From an uncultured Pseudokineococcus sp. (GTDB lineage: Bacteria > Actinomycetota > Actinomycetes > Actinomycetales > Quadrisphaeraceae), in contig NZ_CANMAA010000008.1 of NCBI RefSeq assembly GCF_947495735.1, positions 98,976-162,975 on the forward strand: 64,000 bases of DNA. Reading direction: 5' to 3'. The translations under genes were made by a program, and so were the position numbers. Position 1 is the first letter of the stretch. Each line of letters opens with the position of its first letter. Under the pieces are notes generated by a model. The model was given only the letters and a program-made list of their open reading frames with translations. It had not been told where the DNA came from and ran no database searches. Positions 57,023 to 64,000 of this stretch are shown piece by piece.

Positions 57023-57954
57023 TCTTTGTGGTGGTTGGGAGGCGTCGTCACGAGAGCTGGGGGTTCCGTTGTGCGCAGGGGGGCGCGGGTGAGGGTGGAC
57101 CCGGCGCTGGCGGTGACCACCAGGGCGATCGCCACGATTCCCAGCAGGTGCATCCCTTGGGAGAGCAGCAGCCAGCCGGCGAGGGCCGCGACCGCTGGTT
57201 CCAGGCTGAGCAGGACGCCGAAGGCGCCGGGGCCCAGGCGCCGCAGGGCGGACAGCTCCAGGGAGTAGGGGATCACCGAGGCCAGGACCCCGGTGCCCGC
57301 GATGAGCAGGAGCAGGCCTGGCTGTGCCAGTGCTTGTGCGGCTCCGAGACCTCCCAGGGGCAGCAGGAGTAACGCGCCCACGGCGGTGGCCAGGGCCAGT
57401 CCGCCCAGGCCCGGGGCCTGGGCTCCGACGCGGGCATTGGCGAGGATGTAGGCCGCCCAGAACCCGCCGGCGACTAGCGCGAAGATCACCCCGACCGGGT
57501 CCAGGCTCGAGGTCCCGGGGCCGTGCCCGGTGAGCCCGAGCAGTACCACCCCTCCCAGGGCCAGGGCCACCCAGGCGAAGTCGCGGGCTCGTCGTGAGGT
57601 CAGCGCCGCCAGCGCCAGTGGTCCCAGGAACTCCACGGTGACTGCTGTGCCGAGGGGGATGCGGGCGATGGAGGCGTAGAAGAACCCGTTCATGGCTGCC
57701 AGGGCCAGACCCAGAAGCACCACCGCACGCCACTGCTGACGGGTCAGAGAACGCGCGCGGGGACGGGTCAGGGCCAGCAGCACCACGGCGGCCACGGCCA
57801 TGCGCAGGAGCGTGGAGGGCGTCGGGCCGATGAGGGGGAACAGCTGCGCGGCGCACGCTGCGCCCAGCTGCAGCGAGATGCACGAGCCCAGCACCATCGC
57901 CACCGGCGCAGTGCGACCACCGTCGGAACGGGTCGACCCGAACGGCGTCCTCAC
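57019..57954 (-). CDS. EamA-family exporter (RhtA-like)
   Basis: Drug/metabolite exporter of 311 residues with ten helices in two EamA repeats (~20-150 and ~160-290). Key segments are GPTPSTLLRMAVAAVVLLAL, GTAVTVEFLGPLALAAL and FGVLLSLEPAVAALAGWLLL, closest to RhtA-type threonine/homoserine exporters, though the substrate is uncertain. GTG at 57954. Divergent from a LysR regulator, a common pairing for amino-acid exporters. Confidence 0.88.
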   Translation of the reverse strand: MRTPFGSTRSDGGRTAPVAMVLGSCISLQLGAACAAQLFPLIGPTPSTLLRMAVAAVVLLALTRPRARSLTRQQWRAVVLLGLALAAMNGFFYASIARIPLGTAVTVEFLGPLALAALTSRRARDFAWVALALGGVVLLGLTGHGPGTSSLDPVGVIFALVAGGFWAAYILANARVGAQAPGLGGLALATAVGALLLLPLGGLGAAQALAQPGLLLLIAGTGVLASVIPYSLELSALRRLGPGAFGVLLSLEPAVAALAGWLLLSQGMHLLGIVAIALVVTASAGSTLTRAPLRTTEPPALVTTPPNHHKE

Positions 57955-58090
57955 GCGCCCGGCCCTCCAGAGCGCGAACTGCCGGACGTGCCGGGAGGCG
58001 TCCGGCGACCAGGACAGGCGGCAACGGGGTTGATAGCGGGCATGGCAACGAGCGTGAGGCCGCTAAGTACTGCAGGTCTAGCGACCGTTG

Positions 58091-58108
58091 GTGATGAACA
58101 CTCATCAC
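58091..58108. promoter_or_regulatory. Likely LysR-binding site between exporter and regulator
   Basis: An 18-base dyad, GTGATGA-acac-TCATCAC with 7-bp perfect arms, in the 187-base divergent spacer and 34 bases before the LysR start. Position and form suit autoregulation and control of the EamA gene. Confidence 0.6.
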
Positions 58109-58141
58109 GTTCGCTGACGATTGGGTGCGGAGAGGGGTGGC

Positions 58142-59050
58142 GTGGTGCTGGACGTGCACCGGCTGCGACTGCTGAGCGAGCTGGCCCAGCGCGGCACGCT
58201 GGCCGCGGTCGCCAAGGCGCTCTCCTACAGCCCGTCGGCGGTCTCCCAGCAGCTGTCCCAGCTCGAGGTCGAGGCCGGGGTGCCGCTGCTGGAGCGGGTG
58301 GGCCGCGGGGTGCGGCTGACCGCGCAGGGGCACGTGCTCGTCGAGCACGCCGACGCGGTCCTGCAGCGCCTGGAGGTCGCGCAGGCAGACCTGGCCGCCT
58401 CGGTCAGCGAGGTGCGCGGCACGGTGCGAGTGGCCGCCTTCAGCTCGGCGCTGCTGCGCCTGGTGCCCCCTGCCGTGACGTCCTCAACCAGCCAGCACCC
58501 GCACCTACGGCTGTCCTTCGTGCACCTGCAGCCCGAGGAGTCCTCCGCCGCCCTGCTCGCCCACGACGTCGACCTCGTCCTGGGCGAGGAGTACCCAGGA
58601 CTGCCCCTGGCGCGCCAACCGGGCGTGCACGAGGAACAGCTCGGCCACGACGAGCTTCGCCTGGCCGCTCCGGCCGGCTCTGCGCCAGGCCATGACCCGC
58701 TGGTCGCCTTGACCGACACGCCGTGGGCGATGGATCCCGCCGACAGCGCCTCCGGCCGATGGCAGCGGGGACTCTGCCGCAGCGCTGGCTTCGAACCCGA
58801 CGTGCGCTACGAGACGCCAGACCCCCTGATGCAGGCCAACCTCGTCCGCAGCGGGCACGCCGCCGCACTGGTGCCCGACCTGCTCGCGACCGGCCAAGAC
58901 CTCGGCGTGCGTCTGCTGCCGCTGCCCGGGCACCCGACCCGACGCCTGTACACCGGCACCCGCGTCGGAGCGGCGGCCCACCCCGCCGTCCGCGCTGCGC
59001 GCGAGAGCCTCAACCACGCACTACGAACTGCGCAGCCCCCCGCCGGCTGA
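58142..59050 (+). CDS. LysR-family transcriptional regulator
   Basis: A 302-residue regulator: winged helix (~1-65; LRLLSELAQRGTLAAVAKAL and YSPSAVSQQLSQLE) and a LysR substrate domain (~90-295). Divergent from the EamA exporter, so it probably senses that exporter's substrate. Two GTG codons in a row (58142, 58145) are possible starts, with GGAGAGGGGTGGC ahead. Confidence 0.88.
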   Translation: MVLDVHRLRLLSELAQRGTLAAVAKALSYSPSAVSQQLSQLEVEAGVPLLERVGRGVRLTAQGHVLVEHADAVLQRLEVAQADLAASVSEVRGTVRVAAFSSALLRLVPPAVTSSTSQHPHLRLSFVHLQPEESSAALLAHDVDLVLGEEYPGLPLARQPGVHEEQLGHDELRLAAPAGSAPGHDPLVALTDTPWAMDPADSASGRWQRGLCRSAGFEPDVRYETPDPLMQANLVRSGHAAALVPDLLATGQDLGVRLLPLPGHPTRRLYTGTRVGAAAHPAVRAARESLNHALRTAQPPAG

Positions 59051-59292
59051 GCCCGTCAAGCCCACGACGTCACGTCAACCTCAGGCCCAATCCCTCGAGG
59101 GTCAACCACGTCACGATCCGCCAGTCGGCGATGTGGCTCCCCGACAACGGCGGTGTCCGCGACCGAATCCGATCGTTTGAGCGACAGCTGCGTCGGCCGG
59201 GCGACACGCTGGCGGATCGGCGTCCGGAACTCGTGTCCGAAACCCCCGTGTCGCGGAACCAGTGTCCGACCGTTTCCGTACGCTCCCGAGCC

Positions 59293-59910
59293 ATGGGACA
59301 CGCCCTCGGCTACGCCCGCGTCTCGACCACCGCCCAAGACCCGTCGCTGCAGACCGACGCCTTGACCGCTGCCGGCTGCGCGCAGGTCTGGACCGACGTC
59401 GCCTCCGGTGGCCGTGACGACAGGCCCGAGCTCGCCCGGCTCCTCGAGCGCCTGCTGCCGGGGGACACCCTCGTGGTCTGGCGCCTGGACCGCCTCGGGC
59501 GGTCCCTGCCGCACCTGCTCGCCACGATCACCGAGCTCGAGGGCAGGGGGGTGGGCTTCCGTTCCCTGACCGAGTCCATCGACACCACCACCGCCGGCGG
59601 ACGCTTGATCTTCTCGATCTTCGGCGCGCTGGCCGACTTCGAGCGCCAGCTCATCCGCGACCGCACCCTCGCCGGCCTCGAGGCAGCCCGCGTCCGCGGT
59701 AGCGTCGGCGGGCGACCCACTGTGATGACGCCCGCGCGGGTCGAGGCCGCCCGGGCGCTGCTCGCCCGCCCTGGCGCCACGGTCACCTCGGTGGCCAAGG
59801 ACCTCGGCGTCAGCCGGGCCACCCTCTACCGGACGGTCCTGGCCGAGGGCGCGGCCGAGGATGCCTCGGCGTTGGGCGCCGGTGCCAGGGGAGGGGCCGG
59901 TCATGGCTGA
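59293..59910 (+). CDS. Serine recombinase (resolvase/invertase family)
   Basis: An intact 205-residue small serine recombinase. The catalytic Ser11 is in YARVSTTAQDP, the arginine-rich active site includes VVWRLDRLGRS, the long E-helix is FSIFGALADFERQLIRDRT, and the C-terminal helix-turn-helix reads TSVAKDLGVSRATLYRTV. It would resolve or invert DNA at its own sites; TGTCCG motifs just upstream (59233-59268) may be part of one. It is intact, unlike the remnant at 54.7 kb. The stop overlaps the start of the next gene by eight bases. Confidence 0.9.
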   Translation: MGHALGYARVSTTAQDPSLQTDALTAAGCAQVWTDVASGGRDDRPELARLLERLLPGDTLVVWRLDRLGRSLPHLLATITELEGRGVGFRSLTESIDTTTAGGRLIFSIFGALADFERQLIRDRTLAGLEAARVRGSVGGRPTVMTPARVEAARALLARPGATVTSVAKDLGVSRATLYRTVLAEGAAEDASALGAGARGGAGHG

Positions 59911-60217
59911 GGTCAAGGTCTGGACCATCGAGACCCGCGACCCCTGGACCGGCCACGACCTCGAGTGCGTCGTCGCGACGACCACCCGCGCCGAGCTCCA
60001 CGAGGTGCTGGTGCGCTGCGGGCTGCGCCGCAGTGATGCCGACATCACGCGCCGCAAGCCCGACGCCGACGACGTGAGCGCGCGAGCTCTCGCCGACGTC
60101 GGAGCCCTCAGCTGGCGCGACCTCGAGGCGAACTGGCCCTGGCGAGACGAGCAGGCGCTGACCGACCTGCGCGAGCAGTACGCCCAACGGCGACCCCAGG
60201 GCTGGCGACGTCCCTGA
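59903..60217 (+). CDS. Small protein coupled to the recombinase
   Basis: A 104-residue soluble protein with no family I recognise (VKVWTIETRDPWTGHDLECVV, a Trp-rich end EANWPWRDEQALTDLREQY). Its ATG lies inside the last codons of the recombinase gene with GGGGAGGGG before it, so both are translated from one message. It might assist recombination or be cargo. The next 245 bases (60218-60462) hold nothing I can support. Confidence 0.6.
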   Translation: MAEVKVWTIETRDPWTGHDLECVVATTTRAELHEVLVRCGLRRSDADITRRKPDADDVSARALADVGALSWRDLEANWPWRDEQALTDLREQYAQRRPQGWRRP

Positions 60218-60462
60218 GTCGACCGCGGCGGTGCTCCGTACGACGCCCCAGTCCGGGACTGGCCATCCGGACGGGTCAACCGGGACGCGGCATGCGAGGC
60301 GGACGCTCGACCGCCTTCTGACCTGGTGCGTCACCGGTTGGGGGTCGGCTAGTGAGACGCGTTGCGCGGGCCACACGCCCCAGGGAGGGCACCAGCTCGT
60401 GCCGTAGGCCGGTCGAGTGCAGCAGTGCGCTTCTGCTTCCGTACTCGGCTTGGTGGGCGACG

Positions 60463-61020
60463 ATGAGTGAAGGCCCCGCGGGACAGGCACCCACGGAGAT
60501 TGGAGTGGTCATGCGAGTTCTGCTCGACGATAAGACGCGTGTGTCTTATCGCCAGATGTACCTGGGGACTGGCGGCGAACTCAAGTACGTCTGGGAGGAG
60601 GCATTCGAGGGCCAGACCAACGGCATTCTGGGCGCAGCCAGGCTCGGACAACTCACAGTCAGCAGCGGCGTCCACTCAGGTTTCGTCGGTGTACGCGTCA
60701 CCCTCAGCGACTCGGCTCCGCCAATCGATCCTTCTTGGGAGGACGTCGTCGAGGTGTCCCTGACGGCTTCCAGTGAGCACTGGGGCATCGTCGAAGGCAT
60801 TGTCGAGTCCGGGCACGGCTTCGAGGGCGCTGGGGGCGAGTACCGAGTCCGCATGTCCGTCAAGGGCATGGACGCTGGCGCGGCGGCGGATGTAGTGAGC
60901 GACGACGACCCGCTTGTCGAACATCACCTGTTCGAATTTTGGCCGGCCCCCTGGGCTGCGGACGAGATCGTCCGGCGAGGCAGTGACTACGCCGCCCGGA
61001 GGCACCAAGACGTGAGCTAG
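60463..61020 (+). CDS. Hypothetical protein of lower GC content
   Basis: A 185-residue soluble protein. A beta-rich first part (RVSYRQMYLGTGGELKYVWE, VSSGVHSGFVGVRVTLSDS) leads to a section YRVRMSVKGMDAG and an end FEFWPAPWAADEIVRRGSD. I recall similar orphan proteins in Streptomyces, without known function. GC and codon use are clearly lower than neighbours, with A/T-ending codons, suggesting recent transfer. ATG at 60463 is preceded by a weak site; an internal ATG (60511) is possible. Confidence 0.65.
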   Translation: MSEGPAGQAPTEIGVVMRVLLDDKTRVSYRQMYLGTGGELKYVWEEAFEGQTNGILGAARLGQLTVSSGVHSGFVGVRVTLSDSAPPIDPSWEDVVEVSLTASSEHWGIVEGIVESGHGFEGAGGEYRVRMSVKGMDAGAAADVVSDDDPLVEHHLFEFWPAPWAADEIVRRGSDYAARRHQDVS

Positions 61021-61107
61021 CGGCCGGAGCGCCCGCGAATGGCGGAGGCGCTCCCATCGCAGCCCGGGACACCTCGACCAATCGGCGCCTCATCACCTGC
61101 TGGACGT

Positions 61108-61140
61108 CGATCGTCAGCGGGACGCTGTCCGGCCAGCGAT
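61108..61140. repeat. Dispersed palindromic repeat, copy 1
   Basis: A 33-base unit with hairpin core GtCAGCG-GGA-CGCTGtC (one base differs in the left arm here: gtcagcg) followed by cggccagcgat. It stands between the 185-residue hypothetical gene and the minus-strand membrane protein gene. Other copies are at 61873, 63372 and 63401. Confidence 0.85.
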
Positions 61141-61149
61141 GAGGACCGG

Positions 61150-61740
61150 CTACGAGCAGACCTGGCTCGGTGAGGTCTCGGCGGTGAGGTAGACGGCGTC
61201 GCCGAAGGCGTTGATCGTGGCCGTGACGCCGTACCCGTCGCGGGTCAGCGTCAGCTCGGTCCAGTCGGCAGGGGTGAGCCTCTGGCCGCCGGCCCAGCCG
61301 AGGTCGCGCAGCTGCTCGGCGATCGACAGCGCCGCCTGCCTGCTCGCGGAGGTCGCATCGAGCGCCTGCTCCCCGGTGGCGGTGGAGGGCAGGTCCCAGA
61401 CCCGTACTGCGGAAGGCTCGTGCGTCTGCCCGCTGTCGATGAAGCAGCCCTCGACGGTGGCGGCTTCGGTGCCGGCGGCACTACTGGCCGGAAGCGTGAC
61501 CGCATCGAAGTCTTTAAGGACCGGCGCGAGGCGCTCTTCGACAAGGGCCATGGCCTGCTCATCGACGGCCGCGGCGGCGGGGACATCGGAAGGTGTGGTG
61601 ACCCACCACCACAGTGCGGCAACCGCGGGCACGGCAAGGGCGAGGACGGTCACCAACGCGCCCACGGGGAGCAACCACCACCGCGGTGTCCGGGCGGGTG
61701 GCTGGCCCGCGTACCGCGACTCCCGCTGGTCCACCTGCAT
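61150..61740 (-). CDS. Single-helix membrane protein of unknown function
   Basis: A 196-residue protein with a basic N-terminus, one membrane helix (WWLLPVGALVTVLALAVPAV, ~20-48) and an extracytoplasmic domain of ~150 residues holding two Cys residues. The domain has the style of small actinobacterial secreted proteins (SGQTHEPSAVRVWDLPST) but I recognise no family. ATG at 61740 is preferred; a GTG at 61782 is an alternative. It is an orphan among mobile genes. Confidence 0.65.
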   Translation of the reverse strand: MQVDQRESRYAGQPPARTPRWWLLPVGALVTVLALAVPAVAALWWWVTTPSDVPAAAAVDEQAMALVEERLAPVLKDFDAVTLPASSAAGTEAATVEGCFIDSGQTHEPSAVRVWDLPSTATGEQALDATSASRQAALSIAEQLRDLGWAGGQRLTPADWTELTLTRDGYGVTATINAFGDAVYLTAETSPSQVCS

Positions 61741-61872
61741 GCGTCCATGCTGACGACCGTCTGCCTCAGGAAGTGCATCCACGCGATGGCCTCACCCGTA
61801 GGAGTCATCTGCCAGGGCTCTTGAGCAGGACGCGACTCCTAGCCGAAGGTCTCGGCGCGGTGCTCCGGTCGA

Positions 61873-61905
61873 CGATCGACAGCGGGACGCTGTCCGGCCG
61901 GCGAT
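61873..61905. repeat. Dispersed palindromic repeat, copy 2
   Basis: Same 33-base unit with perfect core GACAGCG-GGA-CGCTGTC, ending cggccggcgat. It lies in the 272-base spacer 61741-62012, which has no gene I can support. Confidence 0.88.
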
Positions 61906-62012
61906 CGTGAGTGGACAGCCTCGGAGAGTGGGTGGACGCCTGTTCGTGGCGTCCCGGCCGCGCCGCCAGGGGCCGGCGTGCGGACGCGGCGGTCACACCG
62001 TCTGCGGGGTTC

Positions 62013-62453
62013 CTATGGCGACGGCCTGCGATCTCGAGCCGTCGTCGTGGATCCCGTCGAGTGCTGCTCGAGAGGTGCGGTGGGCGGGTGTCGGCATCGT
62101 TGGAGCGGGTCTGTGGCGGCCGTGATGACCTCGTCCAGGCGGGAGGCGGCGGCCTCGAGCTCCCGAAGCCTGCTCTCCAGTGCCTCTCGTTGGTCGAGGA
62201 GGTGCTCGATGGCCTCGGGGGCGGCCGTCCCTGCTTCGACGCTGGGCAGCAGCAGTCGGATGCTCGTGCTCGACAGACCGGCGCGGTAGAAGATCTGCAG
62301 CAGACGGACGCGGTCCACGGCCGTGTCGTCGTAGTGCCGCTGGCCTGAGGCGCTGCGGTCGCTGGGCAGCAGCTCCTGCTCCTCGTAGTAGCGCAGTGCG
62401 CGCACGCTCATGCCGGTCCGCGCCGAGAGATCACCGATCCGCACCGCTGCCAC
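62013..62453 (-). CDS. MerR-family regulator
   Basis: A 146-residue regulator with the MerR winged helix (~1-70; IGDLSARTGMSVRALRYYEEQ) and a dimerising coiled coil (~75-115; LLDQREALESRLRELEAA). No Cys pair for metals or iron-sulfur is present, so the signal is not a thiol-bound metal. It is divergent from an SDR gene across a promoter with MerR geometry. The GTG start at 62453 begins MAAVRIGDLSA. Confidence 0.9.
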   Translation of the reverse strand: MAAVRIGDLSARTGMSVRALRYYEEQELLPSDRSASGQRHYDDTAVDRVRLLQIFYRAGLSSTSIRLLLPSVEAGTAAPEAIEHLLDQREALESRLRELEAAASRLDEVITAATDPLQRCRHPPTAPLEQHSTGSTTTARDRRPSP

Positions 62454-62473
62454 CTTCCTGCGCCGACCTCGAT

Positions 62474-62505
62474 TTGCCTCTCACGTCGACGTGAGCTTTT
62501 ACCGT
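62474..62505 (+). promoter_or_regulatory. MerR-type promoter and operator of the SDR gene
   Basis: TTGCCT (-35, 62474-62479) and TTACCG/TACCGT (-10, 62499-62505) are 19-20 bases apart, the over-long spacing of MerR-activated promoters. Between them lies a perfect 16-base palindrome, CTCACGTCGACGTGAG (62480-62495). It probably twists into an active form on MerR activation. Confidence 0.7.
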
Positions 62506-62594
62506 ACCGGCGGCCACCTAGGCCAGCCGCTTCCGACACCTCTCGGGGGCGCCCTCCCGGGCGTCGGCGGCATCTCGGACACGCTGGAGATGAC

Positions 62595-63302
62595 GTGAAG
62601 ATCGCTGGATCCGTTGCCCTGGTTACCGGCGCCAACCGCGGGATCGGCCGCGCGCTCGCTGCCGCCCTGCTCGAGCAGGGCGCGGCCAAGGTCTACGCCG
62701 GAGCGCGTGACCCCCGCCAGGTCGACCTCCCGGGAGCCCAGGCCCTGGCCCTGGACATCACCGACCCTGCCTCGGTGGCCGCGGCCGCAGCGGTCGCCGC
62801 CGACGTCACGCTCGTGGTCAACAACGCCGGCGTCAGCCGCTACCAGGGCCTGCTCGACGGCGACCCCGACGGTCTGCGCGCTGAGCTGGACACCCACCTG
62901 TGGGGCACTCTCGCGGTCACCCGTGCCACCGCCCCCGCCCTCGCCCGCAACGGTGGTGGCGCCCTCGTCAACGTCCTGTCGGTGCTGTCGTGGACCTCCA
63001 CGCTCGGGGTGACGTCCTACAGCGTGGCCAAGGCTGCGCAGTGGGCGCTGACCAATGGGCTGCGCCTGGAGCTCGCTGCCCAGCACACGCACGTCCTGGG
63101 AGTACACCTGGGGGCCGCCGACACCGACCTCATGCGCGACTACGACGTCCCCAAGCTCGACCCCGCCGATGTCGCCTCCGCCACCCTCGCCGGGCTTGAG
63201 GCGCGCGACCTCGAGGTCCTCGTCGACGACGCCGCCCGCTACGTCAAGGCCGCCCTCGCCCGCGACCCCCGCGAGCTGTACGGACCCCACTTGACCGCCT
63301 GA
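62595..63302 (+). CDS. Short-chain dehydrogenase/reductase
   Basis: A 235-residue classical SDR. The cofactor motif is TGANRGIG (~11-18), NNAG follows, and the catalytic Ser and Y-x3-K are in YSVAK (~145). No Arg in the second-strand loop clearly decides NAD or NADP; ARDPRQVDL suggests NADP. Substrate unknown; MerR control suggests detoxification. GTG at 62595 begins MKIAGSVALVTGANRG. Confidence 0.9.
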   Translation: MKIAGSVALVTGANRGIGRALAAALLEQGAAKVYAGARDPRQVDLPGAQALALDITDPASVAAAAAVAADVTLVVNNAGVSRYQGLLDGDPDGLRAELDTHLWGTLAVTRATAPALARNGGGALVNVLSVLSWTSTLGVTSYSVAKAAQWALTNGLRLELAAQHTHVLGVHLGAADTDLMRDYDVPKLDPADVASATLAGLEARDLEVLVDDAARYVKAALARDPRELYGPHLTA

Positions 63303-63371
63303 CCCGACGACGAGCACCGGCCGTACGAGCCGATGCTCGACCCGGGCCTCGACTCACGACCCCCGGAAGGG

Positions 63372-63432
63372 GATCGACAGCGGGACGCTGTCCGGCCAGC
63401 GATCGACAGCGGGACGCTGTCCGGCCAGCGAT
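63372..63432. repeat. Dispersed palindromic repeat, copies 3 and 4 in tandem
   Basis: Two directly joined 29-base units (63372-63400 and 63401-63429), each gatc plus the core GACAGCG-GGA-CGCTGTC and cggccagc, then gatc. It stands in the 153-base spacer after the SDR gene (63303-63455), which has no gene. Confidence 0.92.
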
Positions 63433-63455
63433 CCACTGAGGGACGGTCGCTGTGG

Positions 63456-63629
63456 TCAGGTGCGCCTCGTGCCTCGCTGACTGATCAGTCCGATGATGAG
63501 CCAGGCGACGCCGGCGGCGAGCCCGACGATCACGCCGACGGTCGGGGTCGCTGCGAAGCCGAGCACGAGGCCGAAGACCAGGGCGATGAGCAGCGCCCCG
63601 CCGTATCGAAACGTCGCGTCTGTCCGCAT
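63456..63629 (-). CDS. 57-residue two-helix membrane protein
   Basis: Small membrane protein with helices GALLIALVFGLVLGFAA and VGVIVGLAAGVAWLIIGLIS and basic ends (MRTDATF, SQRGTRRT). No family recognised. ATG at 63629 is the nearest start to the first helix. It lies between tandem repeat copies and an IS30 transposase end. A real gene is likely since the two helices and charges follow the positive-inside rule. Confidence 0.5.
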   Translation of the reverse strand: MRTDATFRYGGALLIALVFGLVLGFAATPTVGVIVGLAAGVAWLIIGLISQRGTRRT

Positions 63630-63775
63630 GGTGACGAACCTAGCGAAGATCATGTACGGAGGGCTTGAGCGCCGGTCGCGACATCGCCGATGGGGAACCG
63701 CCGCACGATCGGTGGACACCCCGATCCGTGTTGTCCAGGCGACGTGCCCGGATGAGGATCGGCGGATCCTGGCGG

Positions 63776-64000
63776 TCATCGCAACAGCAGCGGTCCGATC
63801 TTCTCGATCGGCTTCGCGAACCCTAAGCGTTTCCGTGGCCGGTCGTTGAGCTCGGCGGCGACCCAGTCCAGGTCTTCTTGGCTGTGCACCGAAAGGTCCG
63901 TGCCCTTCGGGAAGTACTGGCGGAGCAAGCCGTTGGTGTTCTCGTTCGTCGCCCGCTGCCAAGGCGCGTGCGGGTCGCAGAAGTAGATGTCCATGTCGGT
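63776..64000 (-). mobile_element. IS30-family transposase, C-terminal end (partial)
   Basis: The last ~74 residues of an IS30 transposase are read toward the window's interior: FCDPHAPWQRATNENTNGLL, then RQYFPKGTDLSVHSQEDL and NDRPRKRLGFAKPIEKI. The Asn/Glu in the TNENTNG block belongs to the DDE site (final Glu). The gene continues beyond the right edge. The element's end should lie in 63630-63775, for example near gtgtccaccgatcgtgcgg at about 63690-63720 on the minus strand, but I cannot see both inverted repeats. Confidence 0.9.

Noticed and set aside
63372..63432. CRISPR-like repeat
   Set aside because: Units are joined without spacers and other copies are dispersed; palindromic repeat family instead.

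Overview
The window is very GC-rich (above 70 % by eye), with many GTG starts, NTGA stop-start overlaps and strong G/C bias in third positions. It encodes a mycobacterial-type DevR/DosR system, actinobacterial DUF3618 and TAP-type hydrolases, and a flavohemoglobin. This fits a high-GC free-living actinomycete (Actinomycetota). I do not assign a genus.

Region 1 (1-19.9 kb) is a low-oxygen / nitrate / nitric-oxide island. It holds cydABD (cytochrome bd oxidase and its exporter), an L,D-transpeptidase, flavohemoglobin, narK and narIJHG, a cupin protein, a hemerythrin, a PNPOx-like protein, a DosR-type response regulator, a DosS-type GAF histidine kinase and an HPP-family membrane protein. Palindromes of the form GGGAC-N4-GTCCC, which match the mycobacterial DosR box in half-sites and spacing, lie before cydA, between cupin and hemerythrin, and before devR. 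A weaker copy lies between devS and HPP, and a one-mismatch copy lies before a tandem universal stress protein at 42.2 kb. narG carries a single in-frame amber codon where a Tyr is expected, so respiratory nitrate reduction may be inactive unless this is a sequence error or is read through.

Region 2 (19.9-27.8 kb) has a DHA2-type MFS exporter and a cyclic-di-GMP group: an RsbQ-like alpha/beta hydrolase translationally coupled to a PAS-GGDEF-EAL protein, with two membrane diguanylate cyclases running the other way. Region 3 (27.8-35.2 kb) is a sugar ABC importer (binding lipoprotein and two permeases) followed by a secreted GH9 cellulase, with a LacI regulator upstream and a 26-bp perfect palindrome (core TGGAAGCGCTTCCA) as likely operator. 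Region 4 (35.3-40.2 kb) is a three-gene overlapping set of repeat-rich stress proteins behind a short UvrA-like protein.

Region 5 (40.3-54.5 kb) is mixed chromosomal content: NmrA-like reductase, universal stress protein, CtaG/DUF2243 membrane pair, GyrI-like protein, two alpha/beta hydrolases, an NmtR-like ArsR sensor divergent from a P1B-4 metal ATPase, a stand-alone LigD-type phosphoesterase, a secreted TAP-type peptidase and another diguanylate cyclase.

Region 6 (54.6-64 kb) is mobile or accessory: a broken serine recombinase, an MFS exporter, an EamA exporter coupled to an 81-residue membrane protein with divergent LysR, an intact resolvase, orphan proteins including one of lower GC, a MerR/SDR pair with a classic MerR promoter, four copies of a short palindromic repeat, and the end of an IS30-family transposase. 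No rRNA, tRNA or CRISPR array was recognised.
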